A DNA stretch of 64,000 nucleotides from Gallionella sp. (GCA_028714075.1 JAQTMZ010000009.1:1-64000), one strand, 5' to 3'. Positions 35,531 through 44,882 are shown, counted from the stretch's first letter. Program-made: numbers and translations. Notes: generated by a model from the sequence alone, not told the origin.

Positions 35531-36256
35531 ATGGCTGAAAAGGAAATGGCGCTTGCACGGGCCGATGTTTACAGGCTATTGTCAACGGCGTTTGTCTATC
35601 CCAGCAAAGAGGGGATGGAATCGTTGCGGGAGCTCGCAGCCGATGTCGAGGATTCAATAAATCTCCTCCCTTATGACATTAAGGAAGAATACCAAACGTT
35701 CAGCAGTAATGTTGCAAAGGCCGATGCGCAGGCGTTGGAACCGGAATATACCGAGCTGTTTTTGACGCGTATGTTTTGCCCGCCGACCGAAACAATTTAT
35801 GGAAAGAGCAGTTTCAATACACCGAACATTCTTGGCGATATCAGCGGCTATTACAAGGCATTCGGATTTACGCTATCCGACACGGCCCATGTTCCGCACG
35901 ATCACATAGGGGTCGAACTCGAGTTCATGAGCTTTCTCGAGCTGAAGATTGCCTATGCGCTGGAGCAGGAGAATGAGGAAAACCTTGATATCTGCAATAC
36001 TGCAAAAAGGCGATTTCTGGCCGAGCATATCGGAAGATGGACTTGGCTGTTTGGAGTAAACCTCACGGATAGATCCAAAGAAGACTATTTCAAGAGCCTT
36101 GGCCAACTGATATCCAAATTTTTCGATGCGGAACTTGAATTTAATGGAATCAAGGTTGACATCGAAGGAATTGAGCAGTTGCCTCAGGTCGACCCGGAAG
36201 TCGTGTGTCCGCAGGCAAGCGGAGAGATACCAGAGGAGAACCCTCTGCCGATTTAA
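35531..36256 (+). CDS. TorD/NarJ-family molybdoenzyme chaperone
   Basis: About 241 residues, all helical in appearance and without signal or membrane segments. The pattern ARADVYRLLSTAFVYPS near the start and EYTELFLTRMFCPPTETIYG in the middle are typical of the TorD/DmsD/NarJ family, as is the later FMSFLELKIAYAL. Such proteins hold the alpha subunit's Tat signal and help insert the Mo cofactor before export. The ATG at 35531 has GAAGGAG upstream. Its place behind nxrABC points to the NxrA protein as client. Confidence 0.85.
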   Translation: MAEKEMALARADVYRLLSTAFVYPSKEGMESLRELAADVEDSINLLPYDIKEEYQTFSSNVAKADAQALEPEYTELFLTRMFCPPTETIYGKSSFNTPNILGDISGYYKAFGFTLSDTAHVPHDHIGVELEFMSFLELKIAYALEQENEENLDICNTAKRRFLAEHIGRWTWLFGVNLTDRSKEDYFKSLGQLISKFFDAELEFNGIKVDIEGIEQLPQVDPEVVCPQASGEIPEENPLPI

Positions 36257-36358
36257 CCGGTTGGAGTGTCATTGCCGTATATCGGCGTGGCCAACTGTGC
36301 CGCGCCGTTTTTTTGGAGAAAATTATCTTAAATCGTAATTCCTTATTGTCTACGAGGT

Positions 36359-36952
36359 ATGGCTCCACTCATGGGTAATGAAGAGGTAATGGGGAGACGC
36401 GAGTTCTTCAGGAAAAGCTTTTCTTTTTTTGCGGAAAGGTCTGCCGAAAAGATTGAAGGCGAAGAAAGTGCAAAAGCTCATAGCCTGATCAGGCCACCGG
36501 GTGCGGTTGATGAGGTGGAGTTTCTTTCGCTGTGTACGAAGTGCGACGATTGCATGAATGCCTGCCCGCATGGCAGCATCAAAAAGGCCGGCAGTAAATC
36601 CGGGCCCGCAGGCAATACACCTGTTATCATTCCATCTGAAAAACCCTGCTATCTTTGCGATGACTTTCCCTGCATCAAGGCATGTACTACCAAAGCGCTG
36701 GTTCCCGTTGCGGACAAGCGGGAGGTCAGGATGGGGAAGGCGTATATTGATTTAACCCTGTGCTACAACGCAGGGGAAGACAGCGGAAAGATGTACCCGA
36801 TGTGCGTGTTGAAATGCCCATTGTCCGGAGAGGCTATTGGTATGGAGGATTCAAAACCGGTAGTCAATTACGAAAAATGCGTTGGTTGTGGTGTCTGTGA
36901 AAGTGCTTGCCTGGCGGTCAATAACCAGGTTGCTATTCGGGTGCGGAGATGA
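36359..36952 (+). CDS. NapF-like ferredoxin with several 4Fe-4S motifs
   Basis: Up to 197 residues; the start could also be 36371 or 36389. The N-terminus has GRREFFRKSF but no hydrophobic stretch after it, so it is probably cytosolic rather than a Tat substrate. RPPGA precedes the first cluster motif as in NapF. Cysteine groups are CTKCDDCMNACP, CYLCDDFPCIKAC, a group with MCVLKCP, and CVGCGVCESAC. NapF proteins help mature the periplasmic nitrate reductase. Here a like role for the alpha or beta subunit is inferred from its place between the chaperone and an Fe-S scaffold ATPase. Confidence 0.75.
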   Translation: MAPLMGNEEVMGRREFFRKSFSFFAERSAEKIEGEESAKAHSLIRPPGAVDEVEFLSLCTKCDDCMNACPHGSIKKAGSKSGPAGNTPVIIPSEKPCYLCDDFPCIKACTTKALVPVADKREVRMGKAYIDLTLCYNAGEDSGKMYPMCVLKCPLSGEAIGMEDSKPVVNYEKCVGCGVCESACLAVNNQVAIRVRR

Positions 36953-36990
36953 TTTCGCCGTGAAATAATTAATATGAAGAGAATGATTAA

Positions 36991-37899
36991 ATGACAAAAG
37001 AAGTTATAAAGTTCAAAGACAAGAAGGTCTGCGAGAGGTTTCATAGCTGCCAGATGTGTGATGTGGCAGAGAGTTGCAAACTGGATCATGACGCGCATTG
37101 CAAGTGGCTGGTCAATAAACGCATGTCCGATATCAAATTCAAGATCATCGTCGGCAGCAACAAGGGCGGCGTTGGGAAAAGCACTGTCACGGTAAATCTT
37201 GCTTTTGCGCTTGAGAGAATGGGTTTTAAGGTTGGCTTGGCCGATGCTGACTTGCACGGACCGAATATCCCGAAAATGCTGGGTATCGAAGAGGTAAGGC
37301 TGCGCGGGGTCGAGGATGGCATAGCTCCCCATACCATGCCTAACGGGATGAAAGTGGCGTCCTTGGGTCTGATGATCGAGGATCCAAACGAGCCGATTGT
37401 CTGGAGGGATGCGGTGAAATACGAATTCCTCATAGAACTCCTCGGAAACATGAGCTGGGGAAAACTCGATTTCCTGGTGATAGACCTTCCGCCTGGTACC
37501 GGAAATGAGCAAATTACGATAATGGATTTCATCCCAAACCTGGATGGCGCCGTTGTTGTCAGCACACCGCAGGACGTGGCGCTTCTCGATGCAAGGAAAA
37601 TGATTTCTTTTGTACGCGAGAGAAATATTCAAATTCTCGGCATAGTGGAAAATATGAGCGGGCTGATCTGCCCGCATTGCAGTGGTGAGATTAATGTATT
37701 CAGGAAGGGTGGAGGATTGAATGTGGCGGATGAGTTGGGTGTTCCGTTCATCGGCAATATTCCCCTGGATGGCGAGATAACCATGTGCTCGGATAAGGGG
37801 ACGCCTATTGTTCAGTCACAACCCGATTCTGTAGCGGCGAAGGCATTTATGGGGGTTGCGGAAAAGTGCGCGGAATCTTTGGGAATCAAGCGCATTTGA
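36991..37899 (+). CDS. Mrp/Nbp35-like Fe-S cluster carrier ATPase
   Basis: A 302-residue SIMIBI-class ATPase with a deviant Walker A (KGGVGKS, residues 58-64), DADLHGPNIPKMLG and VIDLPPGTGNEQ. The C-terminal CPHC in SGLICPHCSGE is the cysteine pair that bridges a [4Fe-4S] cluster between two subunits. Unlike usual bacterial Mrp/ApbC it has an N-terminal cysteine group: C14, then C20-x2-C23-x5-C29, and C37. The x2/x5 spacing is that of eukaryotic Nbp35. It is 38 bases after the ferredoxin gene, suggesting cluster delivery to the molybdoenzyme subunits. This may be a dedicated copy rather than the housekeeping one. Confidence 0.85.
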   Translation: MTKEVIKFKDKKVCERFHSCQMCDVAESCKLDHDAHCKWLVNKRMSDIKFKIIVGSNKGGVGKSTVTVNLAFALERMGFKVGLADADLHGPNIPKMLGIEEVRLRGVEDGIAPHTMPNGMKVASLGLMIEDPNEPIVWRDAVKYEFLIELLGNMSWGKLDFLVIDLPPGTGNEQITIMDFIPNLDGAVVVSTPQDVALLDARKMISFVRERNIQILGIVENMSGLICPHCSGEINVFRKGGGLNVADELGVPFIGNIPLDGEITMCSDKGTPIVQSQPDSVAAKAFMGVAEKCAESLGIKRI

Positions 37900-38038
37900 T
37901 ATGACTTTCTGGATGTAAATTTATTTTGGAAACAGCTGTTGGCGGTTTTGTAAATGCGGATGCGCGACAATGGCATTAAATCACGAGGTTTCACCAACTG
38001 CCGTTTCCAGGTTTATTGGTTAGAACAGGAATGGAGCT

Positions 38039-38470
38039 ATGCAGCAACTAAGCGATTTTGAGCAAGGGCTTAAATTTTTCTATGATGACGACTACGCCAA
38101 TGCGGCAAGCTGTTTTCTAAAAGCGGCACAGCAAGGGGATGCAGAGGCTCAATTCAGCCTGGGGAATATGTTCGTCGAAGGGCAAGGTATTCCGCGGGAT
38201 GAACAACAAGCAGCATCATGGTTCCGCAAGTCCGCAGAGCAGGGATTTGTAGCGGCACAGGTTAATTTGGGGGTGATGTACACGCAGGGCCAGGGCGTTG
38301 AGCGGAACCTGGTTGAGGCGCATAAATGGTTCAACATTGCCGGAGGTGCTGTCGATGAGGAGGGGATGGATTTGCGCGAGGTTGTGGAAGAGCAAATGAC
38401 ACCCGCCGAAATTTCAGAGGCAATGCGCTTGGCAAGAGACTGGATAACGGCATATCACAGGCTCCATTAA
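38039..38470 (+). CDS. Sel1-repeat protein
   Basis: A 143-residue protein with two clear Sel1-like repeats (AEAQFSLGNMFVEGQGIP and AAQVNLGVMYTQGQGVERN) and a preceding partial one. No signal peptide or membrane segment is seen. Such helical repeats mediate protein contacts. It starts 139 bases after the ATPase gene and could be transcribed with it. Function is unknown. Confidence 0.8.
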   Translation: MQQLSDFEQGLKFFYDDDYANAASCFLKAAQQGDAEAQFSLGNMFVEGQGIPRDEQQAASWFRKSAEQGFVAAQVNLGVMYTQGQGVERNLVEAHKWFNIAGGAVDEEGMDLREVVEEQMTPAEISEAMRLARDWITAYHRLH

Positions 38471-38535
38471 GGATTTGTGTCCAGGGTGGAGGATAGGCTA
38501 AACAAGAAAAATGTGCCGGAAACCCCGAAAATTTT

Positions 38536-40182
38536 ATGAGTAAAACTGGCCGCAACGATCCATGCCCATGCAATAGCGGCAAGAAATATAAACAATGCTG
38601 CCAGCGGCGTGATGATGAAGCTCACATAGCAAATCAGCGCTCCACAGCCCCACCCCTTCAAATTCTGCAAGCCGCACTGGCGCATCACCAGGCCGGGCGT
38701 TTGCCGCAGGCGGAAGCCATCTATCGGCAAATACTACAGGCAGAGCCCAATCATCCGGACGCCCTGCATTTTTCAGGTTTGATTGCCCATCAGACGGGGA
38801 AGAACGAAATTGCCATTGAGCTTATCAGGAAGGCGCTCTCGTTCAGGCCGGATGATACCGACGCGCACTACAACTTGGGAATTGTGCTCCATGAACAAGG
38901 CAAGCTGGACGACGCAGCCGCCAGTTACCGCAGGGCGCTTGCCTTAACCCCGGATTATGCCGATGCGCATAACAACTTGGGGAACGTACTCAAGGATCAA
39001 GGCAAGCTGGACGAAGCAGTAGCCAGCTACCGTATGGCACTCACGCTCAAGCCGGACTACGCCGATACGCACAACAACCTGGGAAATATTCTTCGGGAAC
39101 AAGACAAGCTGGATGACGCAGTCGCCAGCTACCGTATGGCGCTTACGCTCAAGCCGGATTATGCCGATGCGCACAACAATCTGGGGAATGTGCTTCAGGA
39201 GCAAGGCCGGTTGGACGAGGCTGTTGCCAGCTATCGCAGAGCACTCACGCTCAATCCGGATTATGTCGATGCGCACTACAACCTGGGAAATGTGCTCCAG
39301 AAACAAGGCCAACTGGATGAAGCGGTCGCCAGCTATCGCAGGGTGCTCGCGTTCAAGCCGGATTATGCCGAGGCACACAAAAATTTGGGAAATGTATTCC
39401 AGGAACAAGGCCAGTTGGACAAAGCGGTGGAGAGTTACCACCAGACCGTCAGGCTGGACCCGAAAAACGAAAGTGCAGAGCATTTGATAGCAGCCTTGAC
39501 TGCCAAGACTCCCGAGCGTGCGCCGAGCCAATACATCGAAAAACTATTTGACGGCTACGCAAATAAATTTGATACGCACTTGGTTCGGGATCTCGAATAT
39601 AAAATTCCGTCGGAATTAGTTGCCCTCCTCAAGCAGGCTACAGAATTGCCTGACAAGGCATGGAGTGTGCTGGACTTGGGATGCGGCACCGGGCTGGTTG
39701 GCCTGGAAATTGCGCCCCACGCGCGGCAACTGGTGGGCGTCGATCTCTCCAACAAAATGCTGGCGAGAGCGCAGACACGAAAGGTTTATCACAGGCTGGT
39801 ACATTCAGACCTGCTGCCCATGATGCGCGGCGAGGAGGCATCGAGCTACGATGTGATTGTTGCCGCAGATGTGTTCGTATATCTGGGGATGCTTGATGAA
39901 ATTGTCGCCGAGGCCAAGCGTCTGCTCCGTGTGGGCGGTTACTTCATGTTTTCGGTCGAGGCTCTTGATGCGCTGCCCGGTGGCATTATCGATCCGGAAA
40001 ATAAACCAGAGTACAAGCTGAATCAGTCAGGGCGTTATGCCCACTCCGCAAGCTATTTGGAAAGGCTGGCCTCCGCCAACGGCTTTAGCTCACTCAGTAT
40101 GGTTTCCACACCGGTTCGCCTCGAAGACGGATTGCCGATTCCGGCCTGGGCCGCAGTATGGGAAAGTGGTGCATCCCGTTGA
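38536..40182 (+). CDS. SEC-C / TPR / SAM-methyltransferase fusion protein
   Basis: A 548-residue protein in three parts. Residues 1-30 hold a SEC-C zinc motif (GRNDPCPCNSGKKYKQCC). About nine tetratricopeptide repeats follow (LDEAVASYRRALTLNPDY and variants), several almost identical to each other. From about residue 335 there is a class I methyltransferase (VLDLGCGTGLVGLEIAP, VGVDLSNKML, DVIVAADVFVYLG). The substrate is unknown; the TPR region probably binds it. It may share a transcript with the Sel1 gene 65 bases upstream. Confidence 0.85.
   Translation: MSKTGRNDPCPCNSGKKYKQCCQRRDDEAHIANQRSTAPPLQILQAALAHHQAGRLPQAEAIYRQILQAEPNHPDALHFSGLIAHQTGKNEIAIELIRKALSFRPDDTDAHYNLGIVLHEQGKLDDAAASYRRALALTPDYADAHNNLGNVLKDQGKLDEAVASYRMALTLKPDYADTHNNLGNILREQDKLDDAVASYRMALTLKPDYADAHNNLGNVLQEQGRLDEAVASYRRALTLNPDYVDAHYNLGNVLQKQGQLDEAVASYRRVLAFKPDYAEAHKNLGNVFQEQGQLDKAVESYHQTVRLDPKNESAEHLIAALTAKTPERAPSQYIEKLFDGYANKFDTHLVRDLEYKIPSELVALLKQATELPDKAWSVLDLGCGTGLVGLEIAPHARQLVGVDLSNKMLARAQTRKVYHRLVHSDLLPMMRGEEASSYDVIVAADVFVYLGMLDEIVAEAKRLLRVGGYFMFSVEALDALPGGIIDPENKPEYKLNQSGRYAHSASYLERLASANGFSSLSMVSTPVRLEDGLPIPAWAAVWESGASR
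38860..39460 (+). repeat. Tandem 102-bp repeats coding for TPR units
   Basis: Six or so units of 34 codons repeat with high identity (for example GCCAGCTACCGTATGGC recurs). Such DNA can gain or lose units by recombination and may be assembled wrongly from short reads. Confidence 0.7.
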
Positions 40183-40220
40183 TGCAGCATGCAGGCTTAA
40201 TTTTGCGGCGCAAATAGCTT

Positions 40221-40664
40221 TCAATAAAAGTCGGATTGCGCTACTCCAGTCGGCAAGCCGTCACCATCATCCGGTTCCGCCATGGCTTCCAAGGCACTTA
40301 TGATCGCAGGATCAGCACCATGACTGACCAAGCGTGAGATAACCGTAAGATGAGCATTAAAATAAGCGAGATGCAATGGGGTATAGTCAAGATGGCCTTG
40401 AGCATGGACGTTGGCACCCCGTTTCAGCAGCATGTCCACAACTTCAAGATGACCGCCACTGGCCGCATAATGCAAGGGAGTAGCTCCTGCGCTATCCTTG
40501 GAATCAACGTCATATCCTTGGTCGAGCAACCGTTGAACCTCATTCATATTTCCCGCATAGCAGGCATCATGCAAAGGCTCATCAGAGGCATCTGCCGTGT
40601 TGTTGAGTATATCTTTACCGGCTTCGAGGCCCAGAATTGATGCGGAAGTTTCTTGTGAGAACAT
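40221..40664 (-). CDS. Ankyrin-repeat protein
   Basis: A 147-residue protein with three to four ankyrin repeats: DEPLHDACYAGNMNEVQRLLDQG, seen in part as EPLHDACYAGN, then ATPLHYAASGGHLEVVDMLL and YTPLHLAYFNAHLTVISRLV. No signal or membrane segment is visible. It converges on the TPR-methyltransferase gene with 38 bases between the stops. Its partner is unknown. Confidence 0.85.
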   Translation of the reverse strand: MFSQETSASILGLEAGKDILNNTADASDEPLHDACYAGNMNEVQRLLDQGYDVDSKDSAGATPLHYAASGGHLEVVDMLLKRGANVHAQGHLDYTPLHLAYFNAHLTVISRLVSHGADPAIISALEAMAEPDDGDGLPTGVAQSDFY

Positions 40665-40771
40665 GGTGTTGACTTAAAGTATGTGACGGGTCGGTATTAC
40701 ACCACTAACTCTCCCTGTTTTCAATACCCTGAAATAAACGTCGGTATGAAAACGGACTATGTTGCTTTAGT

Positions 40772-41380
40772 TCAAGTTATGAATACCAGCAAGCTTGCCA
40801 ATATTGCCAACGCCAATGGTGCTATGGCCCAGAAAGCCTTGCCGGACTCGATCGCTTCTTCGCTTTCCCCTTGCTTGTACCCGTTGAACATGCTGCGTAC
40901 CAGATTTTCGTGGTGCGCCAAACTGCCCACAATTACTCCCAGCACGTGAAAAATGACCATGCCCAGCATGGTATAGGACAGCACGTCGTGAGCCGTTTCC
41001 ATCCACTCACCGCCCACCTCGGCATAATCTGCAATGCCGCTGGCGACAGTGGCGAAGCCAAGCAATATCAGGGTGAATATGGCGTAGCTGCCCGCTGGAT
41101 TGTGCCCCAGCCAGTGGCTCGGCTTGCCCTTCAGCAATCCGCCAAGGTAGGCAACAACCTCGCGTGGCGAGAACATGAATGATGCAAAGCGCGCATAACG
41201 TGTTCCCGCTATCCCCCAGAAAACCCGGAAAACAAGAATACCCGCCACTGAGTATCCTGCTGCCACGTGACGCAAGCGTTGCACCTCGCTATCGCCCGTT
41301 ATAAAAGTCAAAATGAAAGCAGTGACCAGAAGCCAGTGCCCGATGCGCGTGGGAATATCCCAAACCAGTATTCTTTTCAT
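40772..41380 (-). CDS. Di-heme cytochrome b561-like membrane protein
   Basis: A 202-residue protein with four hydrophobic spans and histidines suited to bind two hemes b: H14 in PTRIGHWLL, H38 in RLRHVAAGY, and later ones in METAHDVLSY and IFHVLGVIVG. It ends the three-gene cytochrome run whose other members are a tetraheme DHC and an SHP-like cytochrome. In known SHP operons this cytochrome b passes electrons from the quinol pool to DHC. That role is inferred here. Confidence 0.88.
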   Translation of the reverse strand: MKRILVWDIPTRIGHWLLVTAFILTFITGDSEVQRLRHVAAGYSVAGILVFRVFWGIAGTRYARFASFMFSPREVVAYLGGLLKGKPSHWLGHNPAGSYAIFTLILLGFATVASGIADYAEVGGEWMETAHDVLSYTMLGMVIFHVLGVIVGSLAHHENLVRSMFNGYKQGESEEAIESGKAFWAIAPLALAILASLLVFIT

Positions 41381-41419
41381 GGCAATTAACTTCTCAGGAA
41401 TCTCAAGCCGGTTTTTCAG

Positions 41420-42343
41420 TTATCGGTGTTTTTTCCACCATGCTTTTTTCTTTTCCCCGTCCGGACCTCCGGGCACGTGAATGCTGTCCTCAGACCAGTC
41501 TCCGTCTTCTACATTGATATGGCAGGCCGCGCAGTTCGCCCGGTTTTTAACAGCCGGATCGGACCAGGTATTATTCGGTATTTCATCATGCAACTCAGTA
41601 AACCAAGGCGTATCGCTGATCCGCAGGCTGGGCGCGCTATATTTCGGACGGTATGCAGCATGGTAAATCAGAAAATCAAGAATTTCCTTGTTGTCCTTCG
41701 GGTTCAGTTCTGCATTTGCATCAAAGTGCTTGCCTAGCCTCCCCATCAACTTTTGCCAGTCGGCGGCTATCAGGAATCTTGGCGGGTAAGCGAGATGGCA
41801 GCTACCACACTCCTCCTTCCATTTTGTATTGTCAGGAGGAAGAGCGCGCTTGCCAGCATCAGCATGCACTCCATCAGCATGTGGTGCCTTCTCTCCGGCT
41901 TTGGGTACGCGAATGCTGCGTTTAGACCAGTCACCGCTTCCTGCATTGATATGGCAGGCCTCGCAATTAGCCCGGTTTTTGACAGCCGGGTCGGACCAGG
42001 TATTGCTTGGTATCTTGCGATGTGCACGAGTGAACCAAGGCGTGTCGCTGATCCGCAAGCTGGAGGCGCTATTTTTCGCACGGAATCCTGCATGGAGCTG
42101 CAGAAAATCAAATATCTCTTTATTATCCCCTGCACCCAGCACTAAATGTGTACCAAAGTGATTATCAAGCCCCTCCATTAACCTTTGCCAGTCAATTGCT
42201 CTCAGTAATTTTGGAGGGTAAGCGATATGGCAGCTACCGCACTCCTTCTTCCATTTCGGATTATCAGGAGGGCGCTTGCCACTTTCGGCATGCGCCATGG
42301 TGCTACTCAAGACAAAAACTAATGCGACAACAAGCCATTTCAT
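41420..42343 (-). CDS. Tetraheme DHC-type cytochrome c (internal duplication)
   Basis: A 307-residue secreted protein with signal peptide MKWLVVALVFVLSSTMAHA. Four CXXCH sites bind heme c: residues 35-39, 127-131, 179-183 and 271-275. Residues 25-150 and 170-295 are near copies (both have WSDPAVKNRANC and LRISDTPWFT), so a di-heme DHC unit has been duplicated. DHC is the electron donor of SHP in Rhodobacter and Shewanella. The start overlaps the SHP stop as ATGA. The usual DHC has only two hemes. Confidence 0.88.
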   Translation of the reverse strand: MKWLVVALVFVLSSTMAHAESGKRPPDNPKWKKECGSCHIAYPPKLLRAIDWQRLMEGLDNHFGTHLVLGAGDNKEIFDFLQLHAGFRAKNSASSLRISDTPWFTRAHRKIPSNTWSDPAVKNRANCEACHINAGSGDWSKRSIRVPKAGEKAPHADGVHADAGKRALPPDNTKWKEECGSCHLAYPPRFLIAADWQKLMGRLGKHFDANAELNPKDNKEILDFLIYHAAYRPKYSAPSLRISDTPWFTELHDEIPNNTWSDPAVKNRANCAACHINVEDGDWSEDSIHVPGGPDGEKKKAWWKKHR

Positions 42344-42762
42344 GACTTTACTTCTTGAATGATGAATTGGATGAAGTCCGCTTTCTCGGCAGCCGTGCAT
42401 TCACGGCCGATTACTTCCGTGCAGTTACGCTTGAACCATTTCTCGACCTTCTTGTAATTGGTAAAGCGTTCCGGGTTTACCGCCGGTGAAACCGGGGCAA
42501 TGCGCTTGTCGGTGATGACATGCTTTCCGTCAGCAGTCAGGTCTTTCCCGTGGCAGGCAGTGCAATTGGGCATCTTGTGGGATACGCCCCACTCCCTGGT
42601 AAAGAAATTGTTGCCGCGTGTTGCGGATGGCGTAAACCCCGGCGTTTCCTTGGCGGCTTCTGCCGCATAGCTGGTCACCAAGCTGGCGGGCGTATCGGCA
42701 GCAAACACTGAACTTGTGCCTGCCATAAACAGTAAGGCCATACAGATTTTTTTGGTATTCAT
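42340..42762 (-). CDS. shp: SHP-like monoheme cytochrome c
   Basis: A 140-residue secreted cytochrome: signal peptide to about residue 21 (VFAA), heme site CTACH at 67-71, and a cysteine pair C114/C122 that may form a disulfide. The EWGVSHKMPNCTACH and WFKRNC segments match the sphaeroides heme protein group, in which the sixth heme ligand is a displaceable asparagine, so small molecules such as oxygen or NO can bind. It is followed by genes for DHC and cytochrome b, the standard SHP set. The physiological reaction of SHP is not settled. Confidence 0.82.
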   Translation of the reverse strand: MNTKKICMALLFMAGTSSVFAADTPASLVTSYAAEAAKETPGFTPSATRGNNFFTREWGVSHKMPNCTACHGKDLTADGKHVITDKRIAPVSPAVNPERFTNYKKVEKWFKRNCTEVIGRECTAAEKADFIQFIIQEVKS

Positions 42763-42974
42763 GATTTAGGTTCAAACATTCCAAAGGGTAAAACGGTAAA
42801 GTTGTTATACAGGTCCATCGTAACGTGACTGTATCGGGTTGCAAACTGCGGAAAGTTAAGCCACGGTTCGCTGCGAAGAACGGGCTTCGCGCAATCTCCT
42901 TTCCTGCAATCAGTCATCCATTCCCACATGGCAATTGTTATGTCATATAGGCACCAGCCGTTGGTTTGCTTCAT
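42759..42974 (-). CDS. Possible small protein coupled to SHP
   Basis: An open frame of about 71 codons (99 or so if the frame's earlier start near 43016 is used, which gives 85 residues in all) ends in an ATGA overlap with the SHP start, the same coupling used by SHP and DHC. The product is rich in aromatics and has three cysteines (WCLYDI, DCRKGDC) but no signal peptide or known family. No ribosome site is seen before the ATG at 42974. It may be a chance frame. Confidence 0.3.
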   Translation of the reverse strand: MKQTNGWCLYDITIAMWEWMTDCRKGDCAKPVLRSEPWLNFPQFATRYSHVTMDLYNNFTVLPFGMFEPKS

Positions 42975-43016
42975 TTTCGGTTGTCGTTCGACCGTTGCCG
43001 CTATCCATAAGTTCAC

Positions 43017-44146
<1,130 letters not shown>

Positions 44147-44294
44147 GGCACTCGTCTTCAGCGTACCGTTGTAGCCGCTGTTTTTGAGCATGCCGTGAGG
44201 CATGATAGCCATGCAGAATTATTGTAGTAGCTCAGCTTCATCCCATTTCTGTGCTTTGATTTGGGTGAATTTTGAATTTTAATGCCCCTATGAA

Positions 44295-44648
44295 TCAATG
44301 GGGGGTTTTCTTTTGTTCCGTAGAAGGCAATTCCAGTTGAACCACGGAACTGTTTACTTGTTGCACCTGCTGATTCACGGTCTGCGTGATTTGGCTCGCC
44401 GCTTGTTCGGCACGAAGAACTTCCTGATTCATCTTTTGCTGCATTTGGTGGAATTCTTCAACCGACATTCCGCGCGCAATGTCGACTTTGGCGCCGTCAA
44501 GGTCGGCCTTGACGCTGTTGACGAAGCGTTGCGCACGTCCCCACACATGGCCGAAAGTTCGTGCCACCTTGGGCAGGCGCTCCGGGCCGATGACGATGAG
44601 AGCCACCACCAGGATCACCATCAATTCTGAAAAGTCGACACCAAACAT
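44295..44648 (-). CDS. tatB: Sec-independent protein translocase TatB
   Basis: A 117-residue protein: one N-terminal membrane helix (MFGVDFSELMVILVVALIVIG), the GPERLPKVAR hinge, then an amphipathic helix and a charged tail. With TatC it forms the receptor for twin-arginine signals such as that of the alpha subunit here. It follows tatA by 15 bases. tatC, which normally comes next, is absent. Confidence 0.93.
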   Translation of the reverse strand: MFGVDFSELMVILVVALIVIGPERLPKVARTFGHVWGRAQRFVNSVKADLDGAKVDIARGMSVEEFHQMQQKMNQEVLRAEQAASQITQTVNQQVQQVNSSVVQLELPSTEQKKTPH

Positions 44649-44663
44649 GGAAATGTGAACCGG

Positions 44664-44882
44664 CTATACGTTGGCGTGCGTCTTGCCTTTTACTTCACCT
44701 TCGATGGTCTGGCCGCCCTGTTGCACTTGTTTAGGTGCGTCTTCTTCGCTCTTCATGCCGTCCTTGAACCCCTTTACCGCACCACCCAGATCACTGCCCA
44801 TATTGCGCAGTTTCTTGGTGCCGAAAATCAAGATGACAACCAACAAGACAATTGCCCAGTGCCAAATACTGAATGAACCCAT
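44664..44882 (-). CDS. tatA: Sec-independent protein translocase TatA
   Basis: A 72-residue pore-forming subunit: [21 protein letters not shown] membrane helix split by a short polar start, the [20 protein letters not shown] amphipathic helix seen here as [12 protein letters not shown] and VKGFKDGM, and a charged tail. It is the first gene of a tatA-tatB pair facing the chlorite dismutase gene. Confidence 0.95.
   Translation of the reverse strand: MGSFSIWHWAIVLLVVILIFGTKKLRNMGSDLGGAVKGFKDGMKSEEDAPKQVQQGGQTIEGEVKGKTHANV

Noticed and set aside
38860-39460. CRISPR-like regular repeats
   Set aside because: The 102-bp periodicity is that of TPR codons in an open reading frame; there are no short repeats with unique spacers.
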